A DNA stretch of 64,000 bases from positions 72,156-136,155 of the forward strand of contig JBOHWH010000135.1 of the NCBI GenBank assembly GCA_050736695.1. Direction: 5' to 3'. Below, piece after piece: positions 16,069 through 25,102 of the stretch; position 1 is the first letter of the stretch; the number at the start of each line of letters is the position of its first letter. This stretch comes from JBARDN01 sp050736695. Lineage in GTDB: Bacteria; Desulfobacterota; Binatia; Binatales; Binataceae. Position numbers and translations under genes: made by a program. Below the pieces are notes generated by a model. The model saw only the letters and a list, made by a program, of their open reading frames with translations. It was not told where the DNA came from and did no database searches.

Positions 16069-17298
16069 TCAATCGATCGCAAGGCTCGCAAACGACACGC
16101 ACGAGTCCGTCTGCGGCTCCATCGCGATGCCGTATTTAAGCAGCCGCGCGGGATGTCCGCGCAGGAGTTCGAGTTGAGTGTACATGGGAGCGACGCCGCA
16201 GATTTTCCGCTGGTCGCGATCGGCCGCGATCGCGGCGAAAAATCCAGCCGGATCGCCGCGCTTGATGTTTTCAATCAGCGCGAGGTCTTCGCGCTCGATC
16301 CGCTCGGCCATCGCCTGATCGGCCGCGAAAGCATCGCCGAATTTTCTGCCGACGTGCGCGAAATCCACCCCCGCGAGCACCAGCACGCCGCGGCGTTCAG
16401 CGGCGATCATCGCGCCGAGAGCCTCGGTAAACGAACCCACCCGCGGATCGCCGGAGGGCGGACGCCCGGAGAGAATCATTTCGTGAAACGAGCTTACGAG
16501 AATCGGCACCACCTGGTAGCCGCGCACCCCCATCGCATAGGCAAGGAACAGCGCCTGAAACTCGATCGAGTGCTCGCTGCGATGCAGAAACTCGTCGGCA
16601 AACAAATCGCCGCCCGAGTAGCGGCTGGCCAGTTGATCGGCGAACTCGCGATCGGTTTCGACCGTTCCTAGCGGGGTCAAATAACTCTTGCGCGTGGCGC
16701 TGAACAACTCCGGACCGGCGCCGTAGTGCGAAGTGCCAAGAATGATCACCAGTTCGGGCGGCTCATGCGCCATCAGCTCGCCATACGCGTGCGCGTAGGC
16801 CGCTGCTCCGCGGCGCGGATCGATATGCGGCGCGATTAGTCCGCGCAGCGAGGATCCGGCTTTGCGCGCGGGTTTGCGGCCGGGACCGCCGGGAGGGTCG
16901 AAGAATTTCGCGAGTTCGTTGCGCAGTTGCGCGGGCTCAGGCGCGTAGCAAACTCCGGCGAGCGCGGCGGGCCGGTCGGTTTGGGCCCGGAATTCCTCGC
17001 GCACGTGGCGCTCATGATCGTGGAAAGCCGGAGAGTCGAGGAAATGCGCCCGGTCGAGCGCGCTCATCAACTCGGTGATCTTCTCGAGTTCAAGGACTTC
17101 GCCAAATCGCTTGGTAAATGCGGCCTGCACCTCGCGCAGATCGTTGCGGCCGTCGAACAGCGACACAATGAAATATGCGCCCATCCCGACCACGATCGGT
17201 TCGGGTGCAAGCCCCGTCGGATCGCGCAGGCAGATGTAGGTCTGTCCATTCTGATCGAGTGGAAAGGCCTCGACAGCGCGAATAATCGGTTTATCCAT
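16069..17298 (-). CDS. amrB: MEMO-family protein (AmmeMemoRadiSam system protein B) with N-terminal winged-helix domain
   Basis: A 409-residue protein. The MEMO domain (about residues 125-405) keeps the conserved histidines and cysteine of the family: IAPHIDPRRG, LGTSHYG, SEHSIEFQALFL, GVDFAHVG and KICGVAPMYTQLELL. MEMO proteins resemble LigB-type dioxygenases and occur with AmmeMemoRadiSam radical SAM enzymes of unresolved function. The first 120 residues (DPTGLAPEPIVVGMGAYFIV..., then a small helical winged-helix-like region) resemble a PqqD-like peptide-binding domain, an unusual but known fusion. No radical SAM partner or AMMECR1 protein is adjacent. The neighbouring genes give no hint of a substrate. 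Confidence 0.85.
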   Translation of the reverse strand: MDKPIIRAVEAFPLDQNGQTYICLRDPTGLAPEPIVVGMGAYFIVSLFDGRNDLREVQAAFTKRFGEVLELEKITELMSALDRAHFLDSPAFHDHERHVREEFRAQTDRPAALAGVCYAPEPAQLRNELAKFFDPPGGPGRKPARKAGSSLRGLIAPHIDPRRGAAAYAHAYGELMAHEPPELVIILGTSHYGAGPELFSATRKSYLTPLGTVETDREFADQLASRYSGGDLFADEFLHRSEHSIEFQALFLAYAMGVRGYQVVPILVSSFHEMILSGRPPSGDPRVGSFTEALGAMIAAERRGVLVLAGVDFAHVGRKFGDAFAADQAMAERIEREDLALIENIKRGDPAGFFAAIAADRDQRKICGVAPMYTQLELLRGHPARLLKYGIAMEPQTDSCVSFASLAID

Positions 17299-17455
17299 CA
17301 GGCCGGTTTTATGTTTTTATTGCGCGCGGCATTGCCGCGTGATGCGCGGACCAGTGCCACGCGCGTGTAAAGGATGCTATGGCCTTTGGCGCAACCCGGC
17401 AAGCGCTGGTTTACCCGCGCCGCGTGATGCGTGAGAATTTGGTAAAAGTGGAAGC

Positions 17456-18223
17456 ATGAAAATCGTTCGCTACAGTTCGAAAAGTCGCGTAAGTTTTGGC
17501 GCGCTCGACGGCACGTCGATTCTGCCGCTTGCGGGCGCGCTCGAGTTGCTCAAACCGGCGGCGGACGCCAAGCCGGTCGCGGCCGCGTCAGTCAAATTAC
17601 TCGCGCCGATTGCGCCGGGCAAAATCGTCGCGGTGGGCGTTAATTATAGCGACCACGCCAGCGAGATGGGACGCCAACTCCCCGAGGAGCCGCTCCTGTT
17701 CATCAAACCCTCGACCTGCGTTATTGCTCCTGAGGCGCCGATCATCTATCCGCCGCAGTCGAAGCTGCTGCATTACGAAGGCGAGCTCGCAATCGTGATT
17801 TCTCGCGCGGCGGCGAAAGTCGCAACCGAGGACGCGCGCGATTACGTGCTCGGCTACACCTGCATGAACGACGTGACCGCGCGCGACTTGCAGCGCAAAG
17901 ACGTGCAGTTCACGCGCGGCAAAGGCTTCGACACGTTTGCGCCGCTGGGCCCCGTGATCGCGACCGACATCGCCGATCCTGACGATCTTGCGCTGACCAC
18001 GCGCCTCAACGGCGAGGTGCGGCAGCAAAGCCGCACCTCGAATCTCATCTTCAAGTGCGATTTTCTGGTCAGCTATATTTCGCACATCATGACGTTGCTG
18101 CCGGGTGATGTAATCTCGACCGGAACGCCGTCGGGCGTTGGCGAGATGAAACCGGGCGACACGGTCGAAGTCGAAATCGAGAAAATCGGATGTCTTCGGA
18201 GCATCGTCGCCGCGCCCCGCTGA
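17456..18223 (+). CDS. fumarylacetoacetate hydrolase (FAH) family protein
   Basis: A 255-residue enzyme of the FAH superfamily, whose members hydrolyse, decarboxylate or isomerise 2-oxo acids, often late in aromatic degradation. Landmarks: VAVGVNYSDHASEMG, FIKPSTCVI, LHYEGELAIVI (metal-binding E-x-E), YTCMNDVTARDLQ, FDTFAPLGPVI and the closing LLPGDVISTGTPSGVG. The Mg-binding acidic residues look intact. The exact substrate is unknown; an acylpyruvase or 2-hydroxyhepta-type hydratase is possible. The last 34 bp overlap the start of the Rieske gene, so the two are translationally coupled and probably work together. The start is ATG 17456. Confidence 0.9.
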   Translation: MKIVRYSSKSRVSFGALDGTSILPLAGALELLKPAADAKPVAAASVKLLAPIAPGKIVAVGVNYSDHASEMGRQLPEEPLLFIKPSTCVIAPEAPIIYPPQSKLLHYEGELAIVISRAAAKVATEDARDYVLGYTCMNDVTARDLQRKDVQFTRGKGFDTFAPLGPVIATDIADPDDLALTTRLNGEVRQQSRTSNLIFKCDFLVSYISHIMTLLPGDVISTGTPSGVGEMKPGDTVEVEIEKIGCLRSIVAAPR

Positions 18224-18621
18224 CCCGCGGCCGCCCGCGCGCCACCCCCGCTCCGGCGCATCGGCGCTACCGGGTAGGACGCACGCAGGATCTGGCGCCG
18301 GGCGAGTCGCAGAAGTTCATGCTGCCGATTCGCGGCACCGACGAAGAATGTTTCCTGATCAATTTTTCGGGCGCGTTTCACGCATACGTGAATCGATGCC
18401 GCCATGTGCCGATGGCGATGGACTGGGTGGACAATCAGTTCTTCGCCGAAGAAGGGCGCTACCTGATGTGCCAGACGCACAACGCCTACTACGAACCGGG
18501 CTCGGGCCAATGTATCGCGGGACCGGAATCAGCCTGCGGAAAATTTCTGTATCGGGTACCGATCGAAATCGAAGAAGGGACTATTTACGCGCGCGCCCCC
18601 GAAGAGGAGTTCGACGACTGA
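18190..18621 (+). CDS. Rieske [2Fe-2S] ferredoxin-like protein
   Basis: A 143-residue soluble protein carrying a Rieske cluster motif: Cys-Arg-His in NRCRHVPMAMD and Cys-x-x-His in YLMCQTHNAYYEPG, which together supply the two Cys and two His ligands. The N-terminal 25 residues are Arg/Pro-rich and probably disordered. There is no membrane anchor and no oxygenase domain, so it resembles a stand-alone Rieske electron carrier. It overlaps the FAH-family gene by 34 bp on the same strand, suggesting shared expression. A link with an oxygenase elsewhere (such as BoxB, which uses BoxA) is possible but not supported by this context. Confidence 0.88.
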   Translation: MSSEHRRRAPLTRGRPRATPAPAHRRYRVGRTQDLAPGESQKFMLPIRGTDEECFLINFSGAFHAYVNRCRHVPMAMDWVDNQFFAEEGRYLMCQTHNAYYEPGSGQCIAGPESACGKFLYRVPIEIEEGTIYARAPEEEFDD

Positions 18622-18636
18622 AAAAAGCTTCCCACT

Positions 18637-18888
18637 TTATTCGTATTCGTCGCCGAAATGAGCGCGCACGATACGCGCCTTCAAGTACTCGAGCGTGCCA
18701 AGATCCTCGACGATATCGCCCCCAGTGTCATAGAAGAACAGTTCTCCGTTCTTCGTACGCCCCACGGCGATTATCCACTCCAAGTCGTCTCGATCTTCGA
18801 GCAAATAGTTGATGGTCTGGGCCACACCCCGCCCGGGGATGATGGTAATTTTCGGGCGGGCGACCTTTTCCTTTTCCTGCTTGGGCAT
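18637..18888 (-). CDS. hypothetical protein, 83 aa
   Basis: A small soluble protein (starts MPKQEKEKVARPKI, ends ARIVRAHFGDEYE) with an alternating beta pattern (KITIIPGRG, WIIAVGRTKNGELFFYDTGG). I do not recognise the family. The composition is normal for the window and the ATG start at 18888 is clean. It lies between the convergent Rieske gene and rlmD, in the same direction as rlmD but 66 bp downstream of it. The function is unknown; reality as a gene is supported by protein-like composition only. Confidence 0.55.
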   Translation of the reverse strand: MPKQEKEKVARPKITIIPGRGVAQTINYLLEDRDDLEWIIAVGRTKNGELFFYDTGGDIVEDLGTLEYLKARIVRAHFGDEYE

Positions 18889-18954
18889 CGTTGTGAATTA
18901 CCCTCGGGCGCGAAGGTACGAACCGAATGATCTACATTAAGGATGGCCCGTGAT

Positions 18955-20208
18955 TTAAGTCAATACCGCATGCGCGGCGATCTCGGCGTGATGCGTATTG
19001 GGGAAAAAATCAAACGCGCGCACGCGCGATAATTTATAACCACGCGACGCGAGCGCCCGCAGATCGCGCGCGAGAGTTGCAACATCGCACGACACGTACA
19101 CAACGCGTGCGGGCGCAAGCTTCGCGATCGGTTCGATAAGCGCGGCCGCGCCGGTCCGCGGCGGATCCAGAATCACAACGTCGGGCCGAAATCGCGCGCG
19201 CTGCAAAAAGGCCGCAAGCTCGTGCGCCTTCATCGCGGCGAATTGCGCCTCGCCGAGCCCCATCCGCTCCGCGTTGCGCGCGGCAGCCGCGATCGCAGGC
19301 GAATCCGAATCGACACCGATGACCCTCGCGCCGCGCCGCGCGGCCGGGATGCTGAAATTTCCGGAGCCGCAAAACAGATCGAGCAGCTTCGTCCCCGGCG
19401 CCGGCGCCGCCATCGCCATCACCTCCGCCACCAGGCGCAAATTCTGCGCGCGATTCACCTGGCTGAATAAATCCGCACCCGCGCGAAGGATGACGCCCGG
19501 CTCGATCTCCGCGTCGATTTCAACTTCGCCCAGAACCACGCGAAACTCACCCGCGCGCAACACGATTCCCGCAATCCGCGCGTCGGACGCAAGCGCGCGG
19601 CGCGTTCGCTCGATCTGCTCGACACCCGCCGGCTTCTTCAGATGGCCGACCAGCACCGTACGACTGTCATTCGCCGCAACTGCCTCGATCTCGATGAGGT
19701 CGCGCGCCAGCACCCGCGCCAGGATCGACGGCATCGCGATACTGTCCTCTCCGACCAGGCAACGCTCGATCGCGACCAATTCGTTGCTGCCCAGTTCGAA
19801 AAAGCCAAGCGCGCCACCGCGCCCAACCCGGAGCCGTATCCGTGCGCGGTATCCAAATTCGGCTGGCGCCGGCTCGACTAGACCGGCCGGATCGATCTTG
19901 ATGCCAAGCGCACGGCTGAGTTCCCGGGCAATCAGCTCGGACTTCAGCCACACCTGCGCCGGGTACTCGATCTGCTGCCAGTCGCATCCTCCGCAGCGCG
20001 GCAGATAAGGGCAGGGCGTGGCGCGGCGCGCGGCGCCGCCCGCAACGATCCGTTCGATCGAACCCAAGCTATAGTCGCGCCGCTCGGAACGTACCGCGAC
20101 TTCGAGGCGATCTCCGGGCGCCACGTTGGGCACCATGATGGTCTTGCCGTCGCGATGCCCCAAGCCATACGGCCCGAGCGTCATCCCGGTGATCTCGATC
20201 TCCGCCAT
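18955..20208 (-). CDS. rlmD: 23S rRNA (uracil-C5)-methyltransferase RlmD/RumA family
   Basis: This SAM enzyme methylates a uracil at C5 in 23S rRNA (U1939 in E. coli for RlmD; other RumA-like members use other sites). The 417-residue protein has an N-terminal TRAM RNA-binding domain (MAEIEITGMTLGPYGLG...), an iron-sulfur cluster motif CPYLPRCGGC with a later Cys, a SAM site LLDLFCGSGNFSIPAA, VILDPPRTG, the catalytic Cys in VYVSCDVATLARD and a base-catalyst region FDFFPNTHHAE. I chose ATG 20208; a GTG at 20226 gives six more residues. It is divergent from the glutamate dehydrogenase gene. Confidence 0.9.
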   Translation of the reverse strand: MAEIEITGMTLGPYGLGHRDGKTIMVPNVAPGDRLEVAVRSERRDYSLGSIERIVAGGAARRATPCPYLPRCGGCDWQQIEYPAQVWLKSELIARELSRALGIKIDPAGLVEPAPAEFGYRARIRLRVGRGGALGFFELGSNELVAIERCLVGEDSIAMPSILARVLARDLIEIEAVAANDSRTVLVGHLKKPAGVEQIERTRRALASDARIAGIVLRAGEFRVVLGEVEIDAEIEPGVILRAGADLFSQVNRAQNLRLVAEVMAMAAPAPGTKLLDLFCGSGNFSIPAARRGARVIGVDSDSPAIAAAARNAERMGLGEAQFAAMKAHELAAFLQRARFRPDVVILDPPRTGAAALIEPIAKLAPARVVYVSCDVATLARDLRALASRGYKLSRVRAFDFFPNTHHAEIAAHAVLT

Positions 20209-20354
20209 AGCAATCTCTAATCGCACGGCCTTTGCGCCTGCCCTTTACTTCGCTGATTTTGGCGCTATCGGCCTCGTTTCGTGAACAATATAATCGATTG
20301 AGCGGGTTGAATCGCCGCGCCCGAGTTCCTGGACCTTTTGATAAGGTGATCATC

Positions 20355-23300
20355 TTGGCGAGAGCAGGTGCCCTGTCGGAAATTATCGAGCGTAACTTCG
20401 CCGTCGACGAAGCGGCGCGCCTTAAATTGTTCGCCGACCGGCTTTTTGCGCACGAGCCGCACGACCGCGTCGATCATTCTCCGCCCGACCACTACCTCGC
20501 CTCACTGAAGTCGGCCTATGCCTTCTTTCTCCGACGCTCGGAGCCGATCGCGGTGTCGGTTGCGGGTGCGCCGGATGCCGCCGGCGTCACGATCGTGGAA
20601 ACCGCGATGCGTGACTGCCCGTTCATTGTCGATAGCCTGCTTGCCTACTTTCATGAGCTCGGCGCGCCCGTGCTTGCGATGCTGCATCCGATCTACAAGC
20701 TCACGCGCGACGCCGAGGGCGGTATCGTTTCGTTCGAGCAGGCGTCATCAGGCGAGCATAGCGAATCTCTGACCTACACCGAACTGGAACTCGCGCCGTC
20801 CGCCGCCGACAGCGAGCGGATCGCGCGCGAGGTGCGCAACGTTCTGGTCGAGGTGCGGCAGGCCACCGACGACTTCGAGCCGATGACCGCGCGCGCGTTG
20901 CAGATTTGCGAAGAGACCGCCGCCAACCGCGAGTTGGTGGACGTGCGCGATCTCCTGCGCTGGCTGGTGCAGGGTGGCTTCGTTTTTCTCGGCTATCGCC
21001 ATTACGATCTTTCCGGTGACGGCTCCGCGGCGAAGTTTTCAGTGCGGGCCGGCAGCGAACTCGGCATCATGCGCGATCACGATGAGTCGCGCTTTCGCAG
21101 TGCCGGCTCGCTCGATGAAATCGCGCCCGCGCGGCGCAAGCTGTTCTTCGATGGGCCGCCGCTGGTGATCGGAAAGACCCTCGCGCAATCCGCTGTGCAT
21201 CGCCGCGCCCCGATGGACAGCGTGACGATTCGCCGCATCAACGCCGCCGGCCGCGTGGCCGGCTTCGACCATTTCGTCGGATTGTTCACCTCCAAAGCCT
21301 ACGCCGAGGAGGCGCAGCACATCCCGACTCTGCGCGCCAAGCTGCACGCGGTACTCGAAGCGGAAGCCGCGGTCCAGGGCTCGCACGACTACAAGGAGCT
21401 GGTGAGCGCCTTCAACAGCTTCCCGAAGGATGAGCTGTTTCGCGCGCCGGTTTCCGAGCTGCGCGCGCAATTGCGCGTCATCATGGACGTAAAAAACGAA
21501 GCCACGGTGCGATTGTGCGTGCTCAGCGACGCCTACCGCGGCAACGTAATCGCGATGGTCGTAATGCCGCGCGAGGCGTTCTCGGCACGCGTGCGCCAGC
21601 ACATTCAGGACCTACTCGCCGCGGGACTTGGCGGCACGCTCATCTATTTTTATGTGGCGCTGGGCGACAGCTACACCGCGCGGCTGCATTTCTGCTTCGC
21701 CGCCCCGCCGCCCAAGGCGCAGAAGATAAAGGATCTCGAAACCGAGGTCGCCCGCCTGGCGCATCGATGGCAAGAGCGCCTTATCGAGCGGCTGGTCGAA
21801 AAATTCGGCGCGGCAAGCGGTCGCGCGCTTGGCAAGCGATGGTCGGGCGCCTTTAGCGACGAATACCGCGCCGCGGTGCCCGCACAGCGCGCAACCGGGG
21901 ACATCGAGCGGATCGAAGAAATGATTCGAACCGGCGCGACGTTTCATGTGAAACTTGGGCGCAACTCGGCGGTAAACGAAAACGCCGACGAGCTGCGGAT
22001 GCTGGGAGTCGGCGCGCCGCCGATGCTCTCAGATCTGATGCCGATGCTGCAAAACTTCGGCATCAAGGTTCTGGCGGAAGAATTTCACACCTTCCGACCC
22101 GAGATCGAGGGCCGCCTTGCGGTCGCATACGTGCAGGCGTTTTCGGTCGAAGGCCCCGACGGACAGCCGCTGCGAAAATCTCCAGGCGCGGAAACGATCG
22201 CGGACGCGATCGCGGCGGTGCGTGCCGGCCGGGCTGAAGACGATCCGCTGAACGCGTTGGTGGTTGCGGCAGGATTACAGTGGCGCGAGGCCGCATTGCT
22301 GCGCACCTATCTGGAGGCCTCATTCCAGATGCGTCTTGCGCCCGCGCGTCCCGCGATCCGGCGCCTGCTGCGCAACTATCCGCCACTCGCGCGCGCGATG
22401 TTTGAATTGTTTGCCGCGCGGCTCGATCCTGATCGCGAGGACGATCCGGCTAAAACCGCCGAGCTGCGGGCCGCGTATATCAATCAATTGGGTTCGATCG
22501 AGAACATTGCCGACGACCGCGCGGCGCGGATGCTGCTGGCGATGCTCGAGGCGACGGTGCGCACCAATTTCTTCTGCGCGATGCCCGAACCTGATCCGTA
22601 TATCGCGCTCAAGTTCGAGAGCGGCAAAATCCCCGGCCTGCCCGACACTGCGCCGCTGTACGAGATTCACGTGAACAGCCCGCGGATGGCAGGATGCCAT
22701 CTGCGCGCGGGCAAGGTCGCGCGCGGAGGGATCCGCTTCAGCGATCGACCCGACGATTTTCGGACCGAGATTCTCGGGCTGATGAAAACGCAGACGGTCA
22801 AGAACGCGATCATCGTGCCGATCGGCTCCAAGGGTGGGTTCGTCGTCAAACACGCCGCTGAGAATGGCGCGTCCGGAGTCGAGGCGTACAAGACACTGAT
22901 CCGCGCGATGCTCGACTTAACCGACAACCTCACGGATCACGGCATCGCGCATCCGCCACGGGTCAAGGTGCTCGACGCCGACGGCCCGTACCTGGTGGTC
23001 GCGGCTGACAAGGGCACCGCGGCGTTTTCAGATATCGGAAACGGAATCGCGCTCGAGCGCGGCTTCTGGCTGGGCGACGCTTTCGCGTCGGGCGGCGGGC
23101 ATGGCTTCGATCACAAAGCGATGGGAATAACCGCGCGCGGCGCGTGGGAATCCGCGCGGCAGCATCTGCGTGAAATCGGCCGCGACCCCGACCGCGGCCA
23201 GCCGATCACGATGACCGGAGTCGGCGACATGTCGGGCGACGTGTTCGGCAACGGGCTGCTGCGCTCGCGTAACGTCGCGCTTATCGCGGCGTTCGACCAT

Positions 23301-25094
23301 CGCCACATCTTTATCGATCCCGCGCCCAATCCCACCGCGAGCTTCGACGAACGCCGGCGGCTCTACGATCTGCCGCACTCCGCATGGTCGGACTACAATC
23401 CGGCGCTGATCAGCAAGGGCGGCGGCGTATGGCGCCGCGGACTGAAGCGGGTTGAGCTCAGTCCGGAGGCGCGCACGGCACTCGGAATCGACGACGCGGC
23501 GCTCGACGGCGAGAGTCTGGTCCGCGCGATTCTGCGCGCGCCGGTGGACATGCTCTACTACGGCGGCATCGGCACTTACGTCCGCGCAACCGACGAAACC
23601 GACGAACAGGTCGGCGACCACGCCAACGACGGATGCCGGATTGCCGCCGCCGGGCTGCGTGCGAAAATAGCCATCGAAGGCGGCAATCTCGGCTTCACTC
23701 AGAAGGCGCGCATCGAGTTCGCGCTCGCGGGGGGACGGATCAACACTGACGCGATCGACAACTCCGCTGGTGTCGATACTTCCGACCACGAAGTCAATCT
23801 CAAGATCTTGCTCGATCCCGAGGTCGCGCGCGGCACGCTTACCTTCGACGAACGCAATCGGATGCTGGCCGGACTCGCCGGCGAAGTCGCCGAAAGCGTC
23901 CTGCGCGACAATCGCGATCAGGCGTTTTTGCTTTCGCTCGAACAGATTCGAAGCCGCACCCAGGTCGATGTGTTCCGCGAACATCTTCAGGCGATCGAAG
24001 AGCGCGGACTCTTGCGCCGTCATGAGGCTCTCCCCACGCACGAGGCGCTGCGCGAGCGGCACGCGCGCTTCGCGGGCCTGGTCCGGCCCGAGCTTGCGCT
24101 ATTAACCGCGTACACCAAAATCGATCTCGTGATGCGGCTCGAGGATGCGACGTTGACCGCCGATCCGCATTTGGTCGATCGCTTTTTGGTTCCGTATTTC
24201 CCCGCGTCAATCGCGCAGCGCTTTGCCGCGTCGATCCCGAGTCATCGCTTGCGCCGTGAGCTTATCGCCACGCGGCTCGTCAACGAGATGGTGGATCTGA
24301 TGGGTTCGACCTTTGTTTTTGGGATTGTCCGCGACCATGCATGCACGGCGGAGGCCGCCGTGCATGCATGGCTCGTCGCTTCTGAAGTGCTCGCGGTCCG
24401 GACGCGCGCACAGCGGATTCGTGCGATTACTGCCACTGCCTCCGCCGATGCGGAAACCGGCGCGTTCTTTGCGCTCGAAAGTTCGGCTGGCGCGGCTTCG
24501 GCATGGGCGCTCAGAAATTTCGCGCCGGAAGCCGCGCTCGACCCCGCGACGCGCCGCTTTCGGTCCGCGTTTGAAAGCTTGAGTTCAACTTTCGAGGAAT
24601 TTCTACAGGCTGGAGAGCGCGAGCGCTTCGAGCAGATCTATCGCTATTTGCGCGCCGCCGTGACCGACGGCGATCTTGCGCACGATCTCACGCGCCTCGC
24701 TTTCGCCGATCATCTTTTGAACGTTCTGAGCGTTGCGTTCGCGCGCAAGTTGCCGCCCGAATCAGTGGCGCAGGCGTATTTCGGCTTGAGCGCGTATCTG
24801 GATTTCTCACGCCTGGAAGCCGCGGCCGTAAATTTTGAGGACGAAGATCGATGGCAACGCCGCGCCGCCCAGGAGCTGTCGGCCGAACTTCGCGCGGGGC
24901 GTCTGCAGTTGACCAACCTTGCGATCGAGGCGGGCGGCGCAGCGGCTGCGATCGAGCGTCTTGCCAACACCCGGCCGCGCGAATTTGCGGACCTGGAGCG
25001 GCTGCTTGCCGAGATCGCAACGATGCCAACAATTCCGCTGCCGGCGGTTCATGTCGCCGCGCGCGCGATTGCCCGCCTGGCCGGGAAAAATTGA
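20355..25094 (+). CDS. NAD-specific glutamate dehydrogenase, large (180-kDa class)
   Basis: About 1579 residues, matching the giant NAD-glutamate dehydrogenases that deaminate glutamate to 2-oxoglutarate with NAD+. An N-terminal ACT-like regulatory region (about 1-500, FIVDSLLAYFHELGAP, GFVFLGYRHYDL) is followed by the catalytic core with VARGGIRFSDRPDDFRTEILGLMKTQTVKNAIIVP, GSKGGFVVK, PYLVVAADKGTAAFSD, GGHGFDHKAMGITARGAWES and FGNGLL. A helical C-terminal part closes it. The frame is open back to TTG 20232. I chose TTG 20355 because AAGGTG lies six bases upstream; a GTG at 20346 is the alternative. The coding region contains a perfect 17-bp inverted repeat at 24335-24371. Confidence 0.95.
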   Translation: MARAGALSEIIERNFAVDEAARLKLFADRLFAHEPHDRVDHSPPDHYLASLKSAYAFFLRRSEPIAVSVAGAPDAAGVTIVETAMRDCPFIVDSLLAYFHELGAPVLAMLHPIYKLTRDAEGGIVSFEQASSGEHSESLTYTELELAPSAADSERIAREVRNVLVEVRQATDDFEPMTARALQICEETAANRELVDVRDLLRWLVQGGFVFLGYRHYDLSGDGSAAKFSVRAGSELGIMRDHDESRFRSAGSLDEIAPARRKLFFDGPPLVIGKTLAQSAVHRRAPMDSVTIRRINAAGRVAGFDHFVGLFTSKAYAEEAQHIPTLRAKLHAVLEAEAAVQGSHDYKELVSAFNSFPKDELFRAPVSELRAQLRVIMDVKNEATVRLCVLSDAYRGNVIAMVVMPREAFSARVRQHIQDLLAAGLGGTLIYFYVALGDSYTARLHFCFAAPPPKAQKIKDLETEVARLAHRWQERLIERLVEKFGAASGRALGKRWSGAFSDEYRAAVPAQRATGDIERIEEMIRTGATFHVKLGRNSAVNENADELRMLGVGAPPMLSDLMPMLQNFGIKVLAEEFHTFRPEIEGRLAVAYVQAFSVEGPDGQPLRKSPGAETIADAIAAVRAGRAEDDPLNALVVAAGLQWREAALLRTYLEASFQMRLAPARPAIRRLLRNYPPLARAMFELFAARLDPDREDDPAKTAELRAAYINQLGSIENIADDRAARMLLAMLEATVRTNFFCAMPEPDPYIALKFESGKIPGLPDTAPLYEIHVNSPRMAGCHLRAGKVARGGIRFSDRPDDFRTEILGLMKTQTVKNAIIVPIGSKGGFVVKHAAENGASGVEAYKTLIRAMLDLTDNLTDHGIAHPPRVKVLDADGPYLVVAADKGTAAFSDIGNGIALERGFWLGDAFASGGGHGFDHKAMGITARGAWESARQHLREIGRDPDRGQPITMTGVGDMSGDVFGNGLLRSRNVALIAAFDHRHIFIDPAPNPTASFDERRRLYDLPHSAWSDYNPALISKGGGVWRRGLKRVELSPEARTALGIDDAALDGESLVRAILRAPVDMLYYGGIGTYVRATDETDEQVGDHANDGCRIAAAGLRAKIAIEGGNLGFTQKARIEFALAGGRINTDAIDNSAGVDTSDHEVNLKILLDPEVARGTLTFDERNRMLAGLAGEVAESVLRDNRDQAFLLSLEQIRSRTQVDVFREHLQAIEERGLLRRHEALPTHEALRERHARFAGLVRPELALLTAYTKIDLVMRLEDATLTADPHLVDRFLVPYFPASIAQRFAASIPSHRLRRELIATRLVNEMVDLMGSTFVFGIVRDHACTAEAAVHAWLVASEVLAVRTRAQRIRAITATASADAETGAFFALESSAGAASAWALRNFAPEAALDPATRRFRSAFESLSSTFEEFLQAGERERFEQIYRYLRAAVTDGDLAHDLTRLAFADHLLNVLSVAFARKLPPESVAQAYFGLSAYLDFSRLEAAAVNFEDEDRWQRRAAQELSAELRAGRLQLTNLAIEAGGAAAAIERLANTRPREFADLERLLAEIATMPTIPLPAVHVAARAIARLAGKN
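24335..24371. repeat. perfect 17-bp inverted repeat with 3-nt loop inside the gdh gene
   Basis: CCATGCATGCACGGCGG (24335-24351) and its exact reverse complement (24355-24371) flank AGG. It lies within codons for about residues 1327-1339 of the glutamate dehydrogenase, and the protein length there looks normal for the family. A 17-bp perfect stem is far above chance. An RNA hairpin or protein site is possible. Confidence 0.9.
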
Positions 25095-25102
25095 AAGACC
25101 GC

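Noticed and set aside
19274..20008. Long plus-strand frame of 244 codons opposite rlmD
   Set aside because: The opposite strand carries an rRNA methyltransferase with all motifs; the plus frame is Ser/Arg/Pro-rich and lacks domains.
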